Assembly (NCBI RefSeq): GCF_900116515.1
Contig: NZ_FPBA01000013.1
Coordinates: 62,001-126,000 of the forward strand
DNA length: 64,000 bases
Reading direction: 5' to 3'
From: Geodermatophilus amargosae
GTDB lineage: Bacteria; Actinomycetota; Actinomycetes; Mycobacteriales; Geodermatophilaceae
Below the pieces are notes generated by a model. It was not told the origin of the DNA and ran no database searches. It saw nothing but the letters and a program-made list of their open reading frames with translations. Both the position numbers and the translations under genes were made by a program. Positions 57,901 through 64,000 of this stretch are shown here, one piece after another. The stretch's first letter is position 1, and every line of letters begins with the position of its first letter.

Positions 57901-58086
57901 GGGCACCGGCGCGAGCTGGAGGCGCTGCCGCCCGGCGCCCGCGAGGCCCGCTACGCCGAGCTGGTGGCGGAGTCCTACGCGCAGGGAAGGGCGCTCAACG
58001 TCGCCTCGGCGTTCGAGGTGGACGACGTCGTCGACCCGGCCGACACCCGGGAGGTGCTGGTCCGCGCGCTGGCCGGACTGTCGTAG
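54940..58086 (+). CDS. Single-chain acyl-CoA carboxylase (biotin carboxylase-BCCP-carboxyltransferase)
   Basis: A 1048-residue trifunctional protein. Biotin carboxylase (about 1-440: LVANRGEVAVRV, KAVAGGGGRGMR, EVNPRLQVEHTVTE), a biotin-carrier domain with the biotinylated Lys502 in EAMKMEH, and a carboxyltransferase (about 560-1048: SYDVRPVV, DTPGFMVGPESE, GGDLRVPLLTLAWPTGEFGPM). Such one-chain enzymes carboxylate acyl-CoAs, including long-chain ones in actinobacteria. ATG 54940 lies 9 bases after TAGACT. It has no partner beta subunit nearby, so it is complete in itself. A role in branched- or long-chain acid metabolism is likely. Confidence 0.88.
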   Translation: MTITRLLVANRGEVAVRVLRTAAALGLSTVAVAPEDDAGSLHARRADDVVRLPGTGPAAYLDVAAVVGAAVDTGADGLHPGWGFLAESPDLARACADAGVAFVGPDAEALALLGDKTAARARAAGLGLPVLAATDGDTDLDAAGAFLARLGDGGAVMVKAVAGGGGRGMRPVRDAADLPAALERARSEATAAFGSGAVYVERLLTGARHVEVQVAGDRGAVVALGDRDCSLQRRRQKLVEIAPAPGLDDDLRARLAAYATTLCGSLGYRGLATVEFLVRGGEVAFLEVNPRLQVEHTVTEEVTGLDLVEVGIRLAEGATLAGLGLASPPPSRGAAVQARVNAETLLPDGTVHPGVGRLERFVPPTGRGVRVDTGVVAGDEVGPRYDSLLAKVVVSDRDLPRALAGCRRALAELDVAGVPVNRDLLAALLDLPGVADGGATTDLVDDRLADLVPDAPVQAAVAGTDGALPVTAPLSGAVVEVAAAAGDAVAAGTTLLVLEAMKMEHVVPAPAAGVLTGLAVRVGDVVTAGTVLGGVVPGDVGDTAAGPEAADPDAVRPELAELRERRAATLDAARPEAVTRRHGAGRLTARETVAALVDPGTFVEYGQLGIAAQRARRSLEELVARTPADGMVTGIGEVGGVPCAVLVYDYTVLAGTQGRTNHRKTDRLLEVAAERGLPVVLVAEGGGGRPGDTDGGGFSRLDVPTFTTMARLAGTVPTVAVVSGYCFAGNAALVGCCDVVIATADSSIGMGGPAMIEAGGLGVVAPEDVGPTAVQAANGVVDVVVPDDAAAVAAARQAIGLLTGRVVPGEAADQRALRTALPANRVRSYDVRPVVTTLADTGSVLELRPAFGRGIVTALARLGGRPVGIVANDPRHLGGAIDGESADKAAAFLRLCASAALPVVSLVDTPGFMVGPESERTGTVRRFGGLYVAGAQLGVPLLAVVLRKAYGLGAMAMLGGDLRVPLLTLAWPTGEFGPMSLEGAIRLGHRRELEALPPGAREARYAELVAESYAQGRALNVASAFEVDDVVDPADTREVLVRALAGLS

Positions 58087-58139
58087 CGCGGGAGGGCCGG
58101 GTGCTCGCCACGGCCACCGCGACCGCCCGAATCGTGCAT

Positions 58140-58156
58140 CCCGCCTGACCGGCGGG
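58140..58156. terminator. Short hairpin after the carboxylase gene
   Basis: CCCGCC-TGACC-GGCGGG forms a 6-bp stem 53 bases past the stop and just before the promoter of the next small gene. Weak as a terminator. Confidence 0.35.
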
Positions 58157-58172
58157 CACGGCGGACCGCCGA

Positions 58173-58178
58173 TACGGT
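58173..58178 (+). promoter_or_regulatory. -10 box of the 65-residue protein gene
   Basis: TACGGT is followed by six bases and ATG 58185, another leaderless arrangement. Confidence 0.45.
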
Positions 58179-58184
58179 CCGGCC

Positions 58185-58382
58185 ATGCCTCACTACCGCC
58201 TGACCACCGGCGACGGCGCCGTCGTGCACGAGTGGGACGCCGCTGACGCGACCGCCGCCGAGTCCGAGGCCGTCGACGTCGTCAGCCGGCACCGCGCGGA
58301 CGACCCGTCGGGTGCCGCCGAGTACGTGCTCGTCGACGAGAGCGGCGCCGACGTGGCGCGGTGGGGCTCGGTCGCTCCCTGA
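58185..58382 (+). CDS. Small conserved-looking protein (65 residues)
   Basis: The frame reads MPHYRLTTGDGAVVHEWDAA followed by an acidic Ala/Val/Glu-rich rest ending in DVARWGSVAP. A leaderless -10 box lies directly upstream and the frame has a proper start and stop between two real genes, so I regard it as real. The beta-strand-rich pattern (YRLT, EYVLVDESG, VARWGS) suggests a compact single domain. No function can be assigned. Confidence 0.6.
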   Translation: MPHYRLTTGDGAVVHEWDAADATAAESEAVDVVSRHRADDPSGAAEYVLVDESGADVARWGSVAP

Positions 58383-58384
58383 GC

Positions 58385-58888
58385 TCAGCCCTCGGCGAGG
58401 CGGCGCTGCAGCACCTCGTGCTCGTGGCGCAGGACCACCTGGGTCACCAGGTCGCGGACGGCGCCCTCGGCCTTCCGGCCGATGAAGGGCGCGTCGACCT
58501 TGGCGTCGCCGGTCACCGTGGCGCGGGTGCCGCCGCCCGAGGCCGGGGTCAGCCGCCGCTCGCAGGTGACCACGGCCTGGCGGCCCATGATCTCCGCACG
58601 CAGGTCGAGCGCGCCGCGGTAGCCGCCGTTCCCGTCGGGGGTCCAGGTGGTGACCTCGGTGACCGGCACCGTCCTGCCGACGAACCGGGCGAACACCGGC
58701 GGGATGCCCGTCGTCGCCGCCGTCAGCCGCACCCGCGTGGTGGTCCCCGACCCCTCGGCGCGGCTCGACACCTCCTGCACCTGCGCCTCCAGCGCCCGGG
58801 CGACCTCGCGCAGGAACGCCTCGTCGGTCAGGGCGGCGAGGACGCGGTCGGGGTCGGCGGCGTAGCTCGTGGTGGCGTCGATGGGCAC
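58385..58888 (-). CDS. DUF2505 (SRPBCC-type) protein
   Basis: A 167-residue START/SRPBCC-like protein. VPIDATTSYAADPDRVLAAL at the N-terminus, TTRVRLTAATTGIPPVFARF, and RRLTPASGGGTRATVTGDAKVDAPFIGRKAEGAV match DUF2505, which has a lipid-binding-like barrel found across actinobacteria. GTG 58888 follows GAGGATGGGG. The stop lies 2 bases from the convergent small gene. Role unknown; ligand binding in a hydrophobic cavity is expected of the fold. Confidence 0.8.
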   Translation of the reverse strand: MPIDATTSYAADPDRVLAALTDEAFLREVARALEAQVQEVSSRAEGSGTTTRVRLTAATTGIPPVFARFVGRTVPVTEVTTWTPDGNGGYRGALDLRAEIMGRQAVVTCERRLTPASGGGTRATVTGDAKVDAPFIGRKAEGAVRDLVTQVVLRHEHEVLQRRLAEG

Positions 58889-59072
58889 GCCCCATCCTCG
58901 TCCGGGCGCGCACAGGCGGCCCACCGGGGTCACCGGGACGGGCGAGGGCACTGGGGCCGCTGGGCCGGACCCGCGCTCGCGACCTCCGGGATGGGCCGGC
59001 CCGGGCGACCTAGCGTCCGTCGCACCGCGCGCCGGCCGATCGGGACCGGCGCTCTTCTCGAGGAGACGACGC

Positions 59073-59798
59073 GTGCGCCGCAGCACCGCTGTGGCCGGGG
59101 CCCTGGCCGCCGGCATGACCATCCTGTTCACCGGTCCGGCCGCCTCGGCCGCGCCGACCGCCACGGACACCCTCTACGTGCCGGACGACTTCGCGCCCGC
59201 GTTCCGTGCCGTGCTGGGTACAGGCCACTACGAGGTCGAGGGCACCGGCCTCCGCGTGACCACCCTCACCAGCGCCGACAAGGTCGCCGAGTACGTCGCC
59301 ACCAACACGCCGCTGGATGAGGCCGGTGACCCGACCCTCGACTACGTGGCCACCAGCGGCGCTGCACCGGGCTACCAGTTGGTCATCGACCTCGACGGAG
59401 ACGGTGATCGCGACGGCATCCTGGTGGGCGAGCCGACCGTCCCCGGCTACGGAGAAAACTGGTGGCTGGCCTCCGGCACGACCGAGGGCAAGGCCCTCGC
59501 CCCGCACGACAGCGGCGGCATCTTCAACACCGCCTGGTACGGCACGCTCGACGAATGGCGTGCTTCAGCACCCCAGGCCGACGTCCTCGCCTTCGGCTTC
59601 TCGCTCGGGAGAGGACCCGTCGGTGATGGTGTCATCGAGTCGATGAGCTTCGCCGGCACGACCTACACCTTCGCCCAGCACGTCCGGGTGCCCAGCAAGC
59701 AGGCGTGCAAGAACGGTGGCTGGGCCACCAGCACCGACCCGGTCTTCCGCAACCAGGGCGAGTGCGTGAGCAGCTTCGCCAAGGCCGCGGAGCGCTGA
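59073..59798 (+). CDS. Secreted protein of unknown function
   Basis: A 241-residue exported protein. The N-terminus VRRSTAVAGALAAGMTILFT followed by GPAASAAPTA is a Sec signal peptide with a likely AXA cleavage site near residue 25-27. The mature part (TLYVPDDFAPAFRAVLGTGH, YQLVIDLDGDGDRDGILVGE, YTFAQHVRVP) has a DxDxDxD loop (DLDGDGDRDG) that could bind Ca2+. Two Cys near the C-terminus (KQACKNGGW, GECVSSFA) may form a disulfide. GTG 59073 follows GAGGAG. No family was recognised. Confidence 0.7.
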   Translation: MRRSTAVAGALAAGMTILFTGPAASAAPTATDTLYVPDDFAPAFRAVLGTGHYEVEGTGLRVTTLTSADKVAEYVATNTPLDEAGDPTLDYVATSGAAPGYQLVIDLDGDGDRDGILVGEPTVPGYGENWWLASGTTEGKALAPHDSGGIFNTAWYGTLDEWRASAPQADVLAFGFSLGRGPVGDGVIESMSFAGTTYTFAQHVRVPSKQACKNGGWATSTDPVFRNQGECVSSFAKAAER

Positions 59799-59815
59799 CC
59801 CGCGCATTACCGACA

Positions 59816-59847
59816 GAGGCTCCCACCCGGATCCGGGTGGGAGCCTC
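59816..59847. terminator. Perfect 32-base palindromic bidirectional terminator
   Basis: The sequence 59816-59847 is its own reverse complement (16 bases each side of GGATCC). It lies between the stops of the secreted protein and the convergent Pro-rich protein, 17 bases past one and 12 past the other. Confidence 0.85.
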
Positions 59848-59859
59848 CGTGCGTCCGCG

Positions 59860-61074
59860 TCAGGGAGCCGGGGCCGGCTCCTCCGGTGCTGTGCACGCCG
59901 GGACGGTCGCCGCGGGGGACTCCGCCGGCGCGGGGTCGGCTGGGGCGGCTGCTTCCGTGGCCAGCGCCGGGTCGTCGACCGCAGTGCCGTCGGCCGCTGC
60001 CGGGTCGACGGGGTCCTCGCACGCCGGGGCGACCAAAGGCTGCTCCGCGACCGGCTCCTCCACGGGGGGCTGCTCTGCGGCCGGGGGCTCCTCGATTGGT
60101 GGTTGCTCCGTGGACGGCTGGCTCGCTGGGGGCTCCTCGACTGGCGGCTGCTCAGGCGGGGGCTGCTCGACGGGAGGCTGCGCGGCGGGCGGCTGCTCCG
60201 CTGGGGACTCCTCGACAGGAGGCTCCTCCGCCGGGGGCTGCTCAGTCGGGGGCTCTTCGGCGGGCGGCTGCTCCGCTGGGGGCTCCTCGACGGGAGCCTC
60301 TCCGACGGGAGGCTGCACAGCCGGGGGCTCTTCGACGGGAGGCTGCACGGCGGGCGGCTCCTCGACGGGAGGTTCCTCCACCGGGGGCTGCTCGGCCGGG
60401 GGTTCCTCGGCGGGCGGCTCCTCGGTCGGCGGCTGCTCGGCGGCCGGTGGTGCAGGCTCGGCCGGAGCGAGGGGTGCCGCGTCCGCCGGCGCCTCGGCAG
60501 GAGGCTGCTCGCTGGGCGGCTCTGTCACCGGCGGGGCCTCGGGAGCGGGTGCCTCGGGAGCGGGTGCCTCGGGAGCGGGCGCCTCCGGTGCGGGCGCCTT
60601 GGGTGCAGCAGCTTCGGGAGCAGGCGCCGCGGGGACCGGTTCGGCGGGAACGGGTGTTGGCGGGAGCGCGTCCGCGAGGGGCGGCTCGTCCACGGATCCA
60701 TCCGTCGGGAACGCCTCCCCGAGGTGGGACTCGTCGAGCAGGAACGGGTCGAGGTCGTCGGGCGAGGCGGTCGACCCGCCGGCGTCCGGCAGCGGGCGCG
60801 GAGCAGATTCCGGCGCCCAGCCGTCCTCGAACCCGGGTGCGGTGACACCGATGCTCGGGAGCACCAGCGGGCCGGCCTCGTCCGCGGCCTCGCCCACCCG
60901 GGCCTCCGTGTGGGCGGCCTCCACTGCCGCCGACGAACGGCCCTCACCGGTGGCACCGGCGACCGGCGTGTCGGAGACCGCGGCCATCGCGGCCACCATC
61001 CCGAGCGCGCACGCGCTCGCTCCGATGCCCGGGATGAACCGCGCGGACCGCACCCCGCGCCGCTTCCTGTCCAT
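59860..61074 (-). CDS. Secreted Pro/Glu-rich repeat protein
   Basis: A 404-residue protein. A basic start (MDRKRRGVRS) and a hydrophobic core (GIGASACALGMVAAMAAV) form a signal peptide or anchor. Residues about 50-135 are a non-repetitive acidic domain, and about 140-345 consist of PAPEAPAPEA units and then more than twenty PPxEEPP / PPAEQPP repeats. The C-terminal part has Cys residues (ACEDPVDP, VPACTAPE). An extended, negatively charged wall-spanning stalk is the likely structure. No enzyme motif. The DNA repeat array can expand or contract. Confidence 0.7.
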   Translation of the reverse strand: MDRKRRGVRSARFIPGIGASACALGMVAAMAAVSDTPVAGATGEGRSSAAVEAAHTEARVGEAADEAGPLVLPSIGVTAPGFEDGWAPESAPRPLPDAGGSTASPDDLDPFLLDESHLGEAFPTDGSVDEPPLADALPPTPVPAEPVPAAPAPEAAAPKAPAPEAPAPEAPAPEAPAPEAPPVTEPPSEQPPAEAPADAAPLAPAEPAPPAAEQPPTEEPPAEEPPAEQPPVEEPPVEEPPAVQPPVEEPPAVQPPVGEAPVEEPPAEQPPAEEPPTEQPPAEEPPVEESPAEQPPAAQPPVEQPPPEQPPVEEPPASQPSTEQPPIEEPPAAEQPPVEEPVAEQPLVAPACEDPVDPAAADGTAVDDPALATEAAAPADPAPAESPAATVPACTAPEEPAPAP

Positions 61075-61301
61075 GTGCCCTTCCCCCTGAGCTGTCGGAA
61101 GGCCCGGCCCATCGTGTCCCGGACGGTTTCGTACGTCTACGGGCGTCGGAGTGGCGCCGGCACCGCGTGCGCGTGTCGCGGGTACGCCTCGCCGGAGGCC
61201 CGCGGGAGGCGCACCCGCCCGTCACCCCGGTCGCGGAGAACACCGACCTCCTGCACGGAACCGATCCGATCATGAACTCCCGGGTGCCGCAGGGGACGGC
61301 G
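61075..61301. other. Intergenic stretch upstream of the Pro-rich gene
   Basis: These 227 bases lie between the start of the Pro/Glu-rich gene and the stop of the tspO gene on the same strand. They must carry the promoter of the former. No strong hairpin, repeat or credible gene was seen. Confidence 0.4.
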
Positions 61302-61769
61302 TCAGCGGCGGTCGCGACGGGCGATCTCCGCGCTGAGCGCCGTGGCGAACGCCGTCCACGCCGCATAGGGGAGAAGGGCCAGCCGGGCCGTGCGGTCGAT
61401 CCGCGCGGAGCGCCGGGCGAGGTCGGCGGACGAGGAGGCGAGCAGCGCCGCCTCCGCCGCCGCCAGCGACGGCCGGCGCGCCCGGAAGAACGCCCACGGC
61501 CACCCGGCGTTGAGCACGAGGTTTCCCGCGAACGCCCGCGACCAGCTCCGCCGTCCGGCGCCGGCCCGCCGCAGCGTCCGGGTGCCGGCCGTGGCGAGGA
61601 GCGCGTAGAGCGCCGTCCACGGGATCCCGAACACCGGGCCGGGGGGCTGCCAGCGCGGCTCGTCCAGACGCCGGTACCAGTCCGAGCCGACGTCGGTGCC
61701 CGCCGTGCCCACCAGCGCGGTGAGCACGACGGGCACGGTGGAGGAGACCAGGGGACCGGGGCGGCTCAT
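61302..61769 (-). CDS. tspO: TspO/MBR family protein
   Basis: A 155-residue membrane protein of the TspO/peripheral benzodiazepine receptor family with five hydrophobic segments. WYRRLDEPRWQPPGPVFGIPW followed by TALYALLAT, and GNLVLNAGWPWAFF, are the family signatures, although the usual N-L-x-W-S is GWPWAF here. ATG 61769. TspO proteins bind porphyrins and take part in tetrapyrrole and stress regulation. It lies 23 bases downstream of the ABC-2-like gene on the same strand. Confidence 0.85.
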   Translation of the reverse strand: MSRPGPLVSSTVPVVLTALVGTAGTDVGSDWYRRLDEPRWQPPGPVFGIPWTALYALLATAGTRTLRRAGAGRRSWSRAFAGNLVLNAGWPWAFFRARRPSLAAAEAALLASSSADLARRSARIDRTARLALLPYAAWTAFATALSAEIARRDRR

Positions 61770-61792
61770 CCCGGGAGCACGGTCCCCGCCGC

Positions 61793-62809
61793 TCAGACGG
61801 GCACGGCCTCCCGCTCGACGGGGACCGGCCTCGCGGGTCGGGACCGGCGGGCGCGGGCGGCGCCGGTACCGACGAGCGCCAGGCCCGCGAGGCACCAGAC
61901 GCCGAGGACGAGCAGCGCCGAGCCGGCGCCCGCACCGTCGAACCACGAGGTGGCCCTCAGCAGCGTTCCGGTCGCACCCGGCGGCAGCCACTGGCCCACG
62001 GCACCCCAGGCGCCGGGCAGCAGCTCCGGCGCGCCGGCCAGTCCGGACAGCGGGTTGCCGAGCAGCACCGTCGTCGCCGCGCCGAGTGCCAGCCCGGGCG
62101 TGCCCAGCAGCTCGTGCAGGCCGAGCAGCACCAGGGCGGTCGCCGCGATGCCGAGCGCCACCACGCCCGACGTCGTCCACCACGAGGCCTCGACCGACCC
62201 GAGCCAGGTGCCCAGGACGGTCGCGGTCACCATGCCGCCGGCCACCGCTGCGGCGAGCACCGTGGCGATCCGCCGTCCGCGGCTGCGGACCAGGCGCGAG
62301 GTGAGTCCTGCGGTGACGATGCCGCCCAGCGCGAGCGGCAGGGCGGCGGCGGCCAGGCCGGCGCCGCGGGGGTCGGCTTCCGGAGCGGGGACGACGTCCT
62401 CGACCGGCACCGGTGCGCCGGTCGCCGCGCCGAGGCCGGCCGCGACCTGGCGCAGGGAGTTGGCGACGGTGGGGGAGGCGGCGGAGGCGACGAGGAGCCG
62501 CGGGCCGGAGGCGTCGACGACGACCGCCCCGTAGACCTCACGGTCCTCGATCGCCGACCGGGCGGCGGCCTCGTCGTCGACCGGCCGGACGTCGAAGGCG
62601 CCGGGGGAGGCGGTGTCGAGGGCGGCGGTCACCTGGGCGGTGGCAGGCGGCGGCCCAGCGACGGCGAGCGGGAGGTCGTGCGGCGCCGAGCGGACGGCGA
62701 ACCAGGCGAAGGCCGTGAGCACGACGGTGAGCAGGACGGCGACCGCGGCGGTCACGACCAGGACTGCGCGGGCGGCGGGGGGAGCCGCGGGCTCCGGGGA
62801 GGCGGACAT
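61793..62809 (-). CDS. ABC-2-type/YhgE-like membrane protein
   Basis: A 338-residue membrane protein. TM1 (about 13-37) is followed by a roughly 120-residue extracytoplasmic domain (LPLAVAGPPPATAQVTAALD, EDREVYGAVVVDASGPRLLV), then five TM segments and a basic tail. This layout fits the DUF3533/YhgE group of ABC-2-like proteins, which often lack their own ATPase and serve in drug tolerance or secretion. ATG 62809 has GGAG upstream. The TetR gene is divergent, with two palindromes between. Confidence 0.72.
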   Translation of the reverse strand: MSASPEPAAPPAARAVLVVTAAVAVLLTVVLTAFAWFAVRSAPHDLPLAVAGPPPATAQVTAALDTASPGAFDVRPVDDEAAARSAIEDREVYGAVVVDASGPRLLVASAASPTVANSLRQVAAGLGAATGAPVPVEDVVPAPEADPRGAGLAAAALPLALGGIVTAGLTSRLVRSRGRRIATVLAAAVAGGMVTATVLGTWLGSVEASWWTTSGVVALGIAATALVLLGLHELLGTPGLALGAATTVLLGNPLSGLAGAPELLPGAWGAVGQWLPPGATGTLLRATSWFDGAGAGSALLVLGVWCLAGLALVGTGAARARRSRPARPVPVEREAVPV

Positions 62810-62826
62810 GTGGACCACTCCAGTAA

Positions 62827-62845
62827 AACGAAGGACCGTTCGCTT
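62827..62845. promoter_or_regulatory. TetR operator candidate, site A
   Basis: AACGAAGGACCGTTCGCTT has near-symmetric AACGAA and TTCG arms and shares CGTTCGCTT with site B. It lies 18 bases upstream of the ABC-2-like start. Confidence 0.55.
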
Positions 62846-62883
62846 ACTCGGTCGAGTGTGGACCCGCCCCTGCACCGCGTCAA

Positions 62884-62895
62884 GAACGATCGTTC
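62884..62895. promoter_or_regulatory. TetR operator candidate, site B
   Basis: GAACGATCGTTC is a perfect 12-base palindrome just upstream of the -10 box TATGGT (62900-62905). That box is followed by six bases and the GTG of the TetR gene, so repressor binding would block its own leaderless promoter. Confidence 0.6.
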
Positions 62896-62911
62896 GCTTT
62901 ATGGTGGCTTA

Positions 62912-63526
62912 GTGCCCCGCGTATCCGAGTCGCACCTCGCCGCCCGTCGCGACCAGATCCTCGACGCCGCCACCACCCGCTTCGCCGCGAACGGTTTCCA
63001 GGCGACCGGCATGGCCGACGTCATCGCCGCGTCCGGGCTGTCGGCGGGCGCCGTCTACCGCTACTTCCGCAGCAAGGACGAGCTGATCGCGGCGATCGTC
63101 GAGCGGGTGGTGGGTGAGGCGGCGGCGCGTTTCGAGGTGCTGCTGCAGCAGGAGCCGGTGCCGGATCCCGCCGCGGCCGTGGCCACCGCCGTCCGGATGG
63201 TCGCCGACGTGGCCGGGCGCGGGCAGGTCGACCTCACCCGGGTCGCCGTCCAGGCGTGGGGTGAGGCGTTGCGCAACCCCGAGGTGCACGCCGTCGTCGA
63301 CCGGGCCTACCGGACGATCCGCGGGTTCTTCGTCGAGGTCGTGCGGCGGGGACAGCAGGCCGGGACCATCCCGGCCGACGCCGACCCGCTGCACCTCGGG
63401 GCGACGATGCTGTCCGCGGTCCTCGGCTTCCTCCTCCAGCGGCTGCTGCTGGCCGACCTCGACCCGGCCGCCTACACCGAGGCGCTGCGGGTCTCCTGGG
63501 TCGGCACACCCGCTGCCGGCGGATAG
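62912..63526 (+). CDS. TetR family regulator
   Basis: A 204-residue TetR protein. The HTH is at about 10-55 (RRDQILDAATTRFAANGF, MADVIAASGLSAGAVYRYFRSKDE), followed by a helical ligand domain with many hydrophobics (TMLSAVLGFLLQRLLLADL). It is divergent from the ABC-2-like membrane gene and probably represses it. GTG 62912 fits a leaderless mRNA. Its 3-prime end overlaps the convergent EamA gene by 55 bases. Confidence 0.86.
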   Translation: MPRVSESHLAARRDQILDAATTRFAANGFQATGMADVIAASGLSAGAVYRYFRSKDELIAAIVERVVGEAAARFEVLLQQEPVPDPAAAVATAVRMVADVAGRGQVDLTRVAVQAWGEALRNPEVHAVVDRAYRTIRGFFVEVVRRGQQAGTIPADADPLHLGATMLSAVLGFLLQRLLLADLDPAAYTEALRVSWVGTPAAGG

Positions 63527-64000
63527 GAGCGCGGGGGCCGGCTGCCCACCAGCACGCCGACGACCACGAGCACGCCGCAGGCCAGCTCGACCGGGGGCGT
63601 GCGCTCGCCGAGGAACAGCCAGGACGCGCCCGTGCCGACGACGGGAACGAGCATCGAGAACGGCGCGACCGTGCCCGAGGGGTGCCGGCTCATCAGCGCC
63701 GTCCAGATGCCCGAGCCGAGCAGCGTGGCGACGACGACGGTGAACAGCAGGCCGGCCAGCGCGAGCACGCCCTGCCGGGTGTCGAGCGTCGTCAACGACG
63801 TGCCGATGCGGGCGGGCCCTTCCGTGGCGAGGGAGAGGGCGAGCATCGGCAGCGGTGGCACGACGGTCATCCAGAGCATCAGCCGGAACGGCCGGGCCGG
63901 GCGCGCCTGCCGGTTGCACAGGTTGCCCAGCGCCCAGCCCAGGCCGCCGCACAGTGTCAGGACCACCGGCAGCAGCGTGGCCCCACCGTCCAGCCCGGCC
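63472..64000 (-). CDS. EamA/DMT family transporter, C-terminal part (cut by window edge)
   Basis: The frame is open through the right edge (reading GLDGGATLLPVVLTLCGGL and on). About 175 residues are visible, with five hydrophobic segments. ALGNLCNRQARPARPFRLML, LGSGIWTALMSRHPSGTVAP and WLFLGERTPPVELACGVLVVVG are typical of the second EamA repeat in drug/metabolite exporters. The N-terminal half lies outside the window. The stop (TAG) lies inside the convergent TetR gene. Substrate unknown. Confidence 0.82.
   Translation of the reverse strand, partial: AGLDGGATLLPVVLTLCGGLGWALGNLCNRQARPARPFRLMLWMTVVPPLPMLALSLATEGPARIGTSLTTLDTRQGVLALAGLLFTVVVATLLGSGIWTALMSRHPSGTVAPFSMLVPVVGTGASWLFLGERTPPVELACGVLVVVGVLVGSRPPRSYPPAAGVPTQETRSASV

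Noticed and set aside
60060-60640. Possible CRISPR-like array or tandem DNA repeat of its own
   Set aside because: The repeats are in register with a protein frame encoding PPxEEPP units, spacers are not unique, and a signal peptide and terminator frame the gene.

Overview
The window is very GC-rich, densely coded DNA (roughly 73-75% G+C by eye) with many 4-base ATGA/GTGA gene overlaps, frequent GTG starts, and several genes whose start codon sits 6-7 bases after a TANNNT -10 box (leaderless mRNAs). Gene families and style point to an actinobacterium, most probably of the Geodermatophilaceae type (Blastococcus, Geodermatophilus, Modestobacter). The family-level placement is inference. No rRNA, tRNA, CRISPR array, prophage or intact insertion sequence was seen.

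Region 1 (1-24.9 kb) is a plant-glycan utilisation locus. It has a DHDPS/aldolase-family C-terminus, an IlvD/Edd sugar-acid dehydratase, an HSL-type esterase and an IclR regulator. A peptide-type ABC importer follows (lipoprotein, permease, a fused permease-ATPase, second ATPase). It is co-directional with two GH78 alpha-L-rhamnosidases, a BD-FAE-like esterase, a GH43 enzyme and a nucleoside-hydrolase-like protein. An SDR dehydrogenase, a GH2 enzyme, a DUF1349 protein and a GH3 enzyme complete it. A 17-bp palindromic motif occurs four times, always between genes and ahead of a transcription unit of this locus, so one regulator (best candidate the IclR at 3213-4016) probably controls all of it. 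Esterases and glycosidases would trim rhamnose-rich oligosaccharides taken up by the importer, and the dehydratase, aldolase and SDR would suit a non-phosphorylative sugar-acid route.

Region 2 (24.9-32 kb) holds a MmyB-like regulator divergent from a zinc alcohol dehydrogenase and an MFS exporter. Next come a mazEF toxin-antitoxin pair bracketed by duplicated hairpins, a TetR/DHA2 multidrug exporter pair and a DUF5872-like protein.

Region 3 (32-42.9 kb) is an aromatic-type catabolic cluster of two divergent operons. The minus operon encodes an amidohydrolase, a flavin hydroxylase and an IclR regulator. The plus operon encodes a class III CoA-transferase, a citryl-CoA-lyase-like protein, LigB- and LigA-like extradiol dioxygenase subunits and a quinone-reductase-like enzyme. 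The combination of ring cleavage with CoA transfer and citryl-CoA-type cleavage is the best candidate here for an undescribed pathway. An XRE-cupin regulator divergent from a thioredoxin-reductase/methyltransferase fusion follows, with a perfect operator palindrome between them.

Region 4 (42.8-47.8 kb) has an alpha/beta hydrolase and an amide-utilisation unit: acetamidase/formamidase, APC permease and a leaderless AmiC-like amide sensor, divergent from a MarR regulator. Region 5 (47.8-59.9 kb) is mostly housekeeping: acyl-CoA dehydrogenase, glycerate kinase, DinB-like protein, K+ channel, Ser/Thr kinase, a single-chain acyl-CoA carboxylase and small proteins. It also holds a tandem palindromic repeat and a scar between two truncated genes. 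Region 6 (59.9-64 kb) has a Pro/Glu-repeat secreted protein, TspO, a membrane protein divergent from its probable TetR repressor, and a cut EamA transporter.
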